From assembly GCF_018873765.1 (NCBI RefSeq), contig NC_057925.1, positions 2,682,927 to 2,746,926 on the forward strand: a stretch of 64,000 nucleotides of DNA. Reading direction: 5' to 3'. A program made the position numbers and the translations under genes. This DNA comes from Telopea speciosissima. Lineage: Eukaryota > Streptophyta > Magnoliopsida > Proteales > Proteaceae. This document shows positions 60,174-64,000 of this stretch, piece by piece (the stretch's first letter is position 1; the number at the start of each line of letters is the position of its first letter). The notes under the pieces were generated by a model. That model saw only the letters and a program-made list of their open reading frames with translations. It did no database searches and was not told the DNA's origin.

Positions 60174-61042
60174 CAACCAATGAAGGTTGTCTTCAACCTT
60201 TGAGCTCAAACCAGAACCAGCAGAGGTTGCTTCAATTCCAAGTGAAGGTTCTCACTACTTAAGCCTTGGAATGGTCTGAAATTGCAAGTGAAGGTCGGAA
60301 ACTCGATGGTCTCTCGATTCCGACCGATAGATACCTCAAACCCATCAAACAGGAGCTGTTGTTCCTATAGCTTAGACCTGGCGATAGAAGTTCAGGTTAG
60401 TTCTGAGATGTGTTAAGATCTATCAGCAGAGAGAATTTTCTAGATCTAGATTCCTGAGTTTCAATCACCTTAGGGCAGTGATTCATGCCCCAAATCTTCA
60501 AGCCCAATCAATTACCTCTCAACGGGTTCGAAACAGTTCTATTGGAACAGAATATATTGGCAACAAAAACAAAGAGATGAAATAACAAGAGAGGAAGAAG
60601 ATTAAAGAGAAAAAGAAAATACCAGCAAGTAAGAGAGACAAAGGTAAGAATAAGAAAGGAGAAGAAGAAAAAGAATATAGGAGAGAGAAGCGAGGCAAGG
60701 GAGAGAACGGCAACAAAGAAACTCATTCTTCATTCAAAATCTCAAATCTATCATTTATTGGTTACAACCTTGTATTTAAGGAAGATAATAAAAGACTCCA
60801 AATCCTTAACCAAAACTAAAATAAAACTTGACTCTAACTTGGACTCTAAAACTGAAATAAAATCCTAAGCCAACTCTACCACTAATTAGCCTATTAAACT
60901 AAAACAGAAGATCCAAATAAAAATTTAATTAATAAATAAACTAAAATATCCTACTGGACCCAAAAAACAATTGGATAAAGTTCATCTCCATCTGGGTTCC
61001 CCAAACCGGTCCAAGGAATTGCTCATGCATCACTAGTCCAAC
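60174..61042. mobile_element. Possible LTR-type fossil
   Basis: Runs from TGTTACAAAC to CTAGTCCAACA, has the AT-rich leader composition of plant long terminal repeats, and has no coding region. No convincing target duplication was seen. The limits and the call are tentative. Confidence 0.25.
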
Positions 61043-61164
61043 ATAATTATAAGTAATCTTTATCAACCTTTCTTCCATCTCAAGTATACAATGCCACAAA
61101 CTTGACTATCAAAGTTAAACCCCAAGTGAACATCAAAGCATGAATCCATGTGGTTAGTAGTCAC

Positions 61165-61500
61165 CATGGTTCAAGGAATCGGAATCAAATTCAATTAGAT
61201 GAATGGGCTGAGCCGAATCCCACAACCCTTTTTTAAATCGCCCATTATTCATGCTTTGATCTTAATTTTTTTGGCTCTGATTTTCTTCTTTTAGTCAGTA
61301 AAATAGCATCAACGAAACTTACCTCAATACCACTTCTAGCAAGATCCAAATGTTTATTGAATAAAAAATTCCAAAAAATACAAAATTTGGGAAATCTTTG
61401 CTTCTTCCCAATTCTAATTTCTAAGGTACAAACCGATTCTGGGCCAAGTCCAACCAACTTCAATCTGTATTGGATGGGAATCTAAGGAGGCCAATCCCAT
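61165..61500. repeat. Dispersed GATTC-rich repeat
   Basis: CATGGTTCAAGGAATCGGAA starts it and CCTTTTTTAAATCG lies near 61230. A second part continues with ACCGATTCTGGGCCAAG to ~61500, where the 148-bp repeat begins. Confidence 0.4.
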
Positions 61501-61845
61501 ATCCAATTCCAGGTACTTAAACCTTGGTAGTAACTCGTTCGTAACTAAGGCACAAGTTCAATTAAAGATAGAATAATGAAAGCCCAACATGTCATTTCAA
61601 ATAGAAAAATCCTTGGACAATTGTTTGTTATTGGCCAGACAATTCCATATCCAATTCCAGGTTCTTAAACCTTGGTAGTAACTCGTTCGTAACTAAGGCA
61701 CAAGTTCACTAAAAGATAGAATAATGAAAGCCCAACATGTCATTTCAAATAGAAAAATCCCTGGACAATTGTTTGTTATTGGCCAGACAATTCCATATCC
61801 AATTCTAGGTTCTTAAACCTTGGTAGTTATTCATTCGTAACTAAA
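61493..61845. repeat. 148-bp tandem repeat, ~2.4 copies
   Basis: ATCCAATTCCAGGTACTTAA begins at 61501, with repeats at 61649 and 61797, exactly 148 bp apart. The copies are ~97% alike by eye, and the third is partial. Each contains ACTCGTTCGTAACTAAGGCA and TTGTTATTGGCCAGACAATT. Confidence 0.88.
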
Positions 61846-63320
61846 CACCTTTTTTTTTCGGAGGGAGAGGAGAAGCATAACATTGTCTCTGTTAAGACTA
61901 GGAAATATGGTTATTAAGAAAGTTACTAACCCATCACTAGTTAGCAAGACATTTTCCTAAATTATTCACAGGCAAAAAACACTTTCTTGGAAGATAAACA
62001 CCCTAGTAAAGCAGAGTCTTCTGAAGTGCACCGATTTTTATTCTTTTGTTTTTTAATGGATTGATAATTACAAAATACTTCTGGGTTACGTAAGGAGACG
62101 ATTAGATTCATATCTGGGGAAGATTTCTCTTCTTTTTCTTTCTTTTTTTTTGGGGGGGGGGGGGGAGGAGGAGGGGCTAAAAAAATAAAATTGAGAGGGT
62201 TTTTTTTATGGTTGTGGACCATTGCAAGGTTGTAGCATTAAGCAAAATGCTGGTAAGATTAAACGTCACGCCTGCTGCAGTTGCGTACTTGCATTAGCAT
62301 GGTCTATCATTTCCTTCTCTAAGGTATGATCCCTTCTCTTCTTTAGTTCTTTTTTTCTTCTTTCTTTCCAGTCTTATTCTTTCCTTTTTCTTCTTTGTTT
62401 TTTTCCTTCTTTGTTGTTATTTCCTATTACTGTTTCCATACTATAAGATCATTGGGCCAGTCCAACCATGCTATCACAACTGCATCACTGCCTTCTGAGA
62501 GTTACAATCTGGATCATTAGAGCTCGTGGTATGTGTTATCAGTTGTTCGGCATTGATCTTGGTAGTAAATTGCAGCTTCCAGTGAATTTTAGTCCTCAGA
62601 ATACCTAAGTCCTCTTGTGTACTAATTTTCTTATTATAAAACCTAACACATTTCCTTTTTCAAAACTTACCGCTGGAGAGAAAGAGACAGAGAGAGAAGA
62701 GTGGGGAAACTCATGGTATAGGAATAGCTATACAAAGCAAACCATGAAGCATACTTATGTCCAAAGGAATAGAATAAGCCTCCTTATAACTAGTGTATTG
62801 TAACCAAATAACCCTTAGTAATAATATATTGAAGGTAATCCATTAATATATCTTCTTAGTTAAGAGACCATATTCTGTCTTACAAATAAATGCGTCCAAG
62901 CATATTATCATCATTTGATTCTTTATCCTTAAATATTTCTGTGTCCACTATAAAATTCTCAATAAGGGGCATAACCTGTACATAGGAGAATAAAGGTCTT
63001 ATGTGGTTACATAACCACTTGGCCAGACACAATTATAATACTGCTAGTCACCCACCCCCTCCCCCTCCCCACACACACACACAGAGGAGCGTGTGTACCT
63101 CGGTGGTTTAACAAATAACTCATGTTATATCAAAGTAGACCTTATAAGAGGCAATCATCCAGCATAAAGATGGGAAGTGATTAAAGGTGAGCAGTTATAA
63201 CCAGACAAACAAGACTGACCCTCACGATAACAAATGCAACCCTAAACTTTGGGCATGTAAAGCATTCTGCTGAATAAGGAAAAATATTAAGCGGACATGA
63301 GGAAGGAATAGCACATTAAA

Positions 63321-63447
63321 AGACCTCCCACAGCAAGTGCCAAGGGCAGAATTAAATCATGGAATTCCACAAACAGAACAATACAGACCTCCCACAGCAA
63401 GAGCCTAGGGCAGAATTAAATCATGGAATTCCACAAACAGAAGAATA
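63321..63447. repeat. 65-bp tandem duplication
   Basis: GACCTCCCACAGCAAG at 63321 recurs at 63386. Both copies run through GGGCAGAATTAAATCATGG and AATTCCACAAACAGAA with only a few base differences. Confidence 0.85.
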
Positions 63448-63829
63448 CCCATTTAAGGGATAATGTGCACACCAATAACATCAAAATAAACATCATTTCT
63501 ATAGATCCAAAGAGGCACCAACTCCACATACTTGTTTCTTTTTCCTAATGATAAGCATAAGAAAAAGAAAAAAAGAGGGGGTTCCCTATCAAAGAAGAGG
63601 GAAAAACACACTGAATATATCCACAGATTGCAACTGTCATGATCCACAATTCTTAAAGATGCACTTCTAAAAAGCAGCTAAACGAAGGTAGTGTGCAAGC
63701 AAGAAGCATCTATAAATCAAGTATCAACAATATGTGAATAACAGAAACATAGTTATCGTCGTAATTTACATAAACAATGTAAGCAGTCATTCCATAATCC
63801 ATGTACAAGGAACAGCCAAGCATGAATCG

Positions 63830-63970
63830 TTATCCCCTCCAATTCCTCCAATTCCTCACATGGGGGTGGAAATGACCACCCTACCCCCCCGCCCGAAAAC
63901 ACTGCCAAAGGTGGTGTCCACTTCCCCCTATTAGAGGAATTGGAGGTGCCCGCGAATTGGAGGTGATAAT
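63830..63970. mobile_element. Hairpin MITE (TTATCMCCTCCAATTC ends)
   Basis: A 141-bp foldback. TTATCCCCTCCAATTCC on the left pairs with GAATTGGAGGTGATAA on the right. The centre is AAATGACCACCCTACCCCCC, the same core as in other hairpin families. No clear target duplication was found. Confidence 0.72.
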
Positions 63971-64000
63971 TATACGCCAAGCATGCCCCCATCAAATAGT

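Overview
This is a plant nuclear genome window. The evidence is spliced genes with GT-AG introns, AT-rich intergenic DNA, and plant-specific families: two DUF538 proteins, a CYP89A-type cytochrome P450, a PORR-domain organelle RNA-binding protein and an F-box/kelch protein of the At1g55270 type. It also carries short DNA transposons, a tRNA-derived SINE and miniature LTR elements typical of plants. The species cannot be fixed from the sequence; a dicot or magnoliid is likely.

Layout. 1-5.8 kb is intergenic: two 5'-truncated LINE tails, one MULE-type hairpin element and a Pack-MULE carrying a MORN-repeat fragment. 5.8-9.1 kb holds DUF538 gene 1 (+). 11.4-15.2 kb holds a four-exon, probably plastid, J-domain protein gene (-), with a 2-kb non-autonomous MULE directly upstream of its start. 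17-22.7 kb is a mobile-element nest: a solo-LTR-like fossil, an Au-like SINE and five hairpin elements. 22.8-24.3 kb holds DUF538 gene 2 (+). 24.4-32.9 kb is repeat-rich and gene-poor, with a clear hAT-type element at 29.2-29.9 kb. 33.0-34.6 kb holds an intronless CYP89-like P450 (+). 35.4-35.8 kb holds a miniature LTR fossil. 36.7-43.7 kb holds the F-box/kelch gene (-), whose 20-codon first exon lies beyond a 5.6-kb intron. 44-50 kb holds repeats and two inverted fragments of an acyl-activating enzyme (AAE17/18-like) pseudogene. 50.2-51.5 kb holds the PORR gene (+). 54 kb has a short unrecognised spliced coding stretch. 56.4 kb to beyond 59.6 kb holds the 3' half of a DDX3-like DEAD-box helicase gene (-). 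Its 5' exons are not found in the rest of the window and probably lie past its right edge.

The genes do not form one pathway. They include two probable organelle-targeted proteins (the J protein and the PORR RNA-binding protein), an RNA helicase, a ubiquitin-ligase substrate receptor, an ER P450 and two secreted DUF538 proteins. The DUF538/F-box-kelch pairing recalls the Arabidopsis At1g55265/At1g55270 neighbourhood, as I remember it.

The most unusual signal is a set of many short hairpin elements with different ends. Most are flanked by 9-bp target duplications, and many share a central core resembling AAATGACCACCTTACCCC. That core also resembles a motif inside the long inverted repeats of the 2-kb MULE. 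No CRISPR, operon or bacterial-type system is present.
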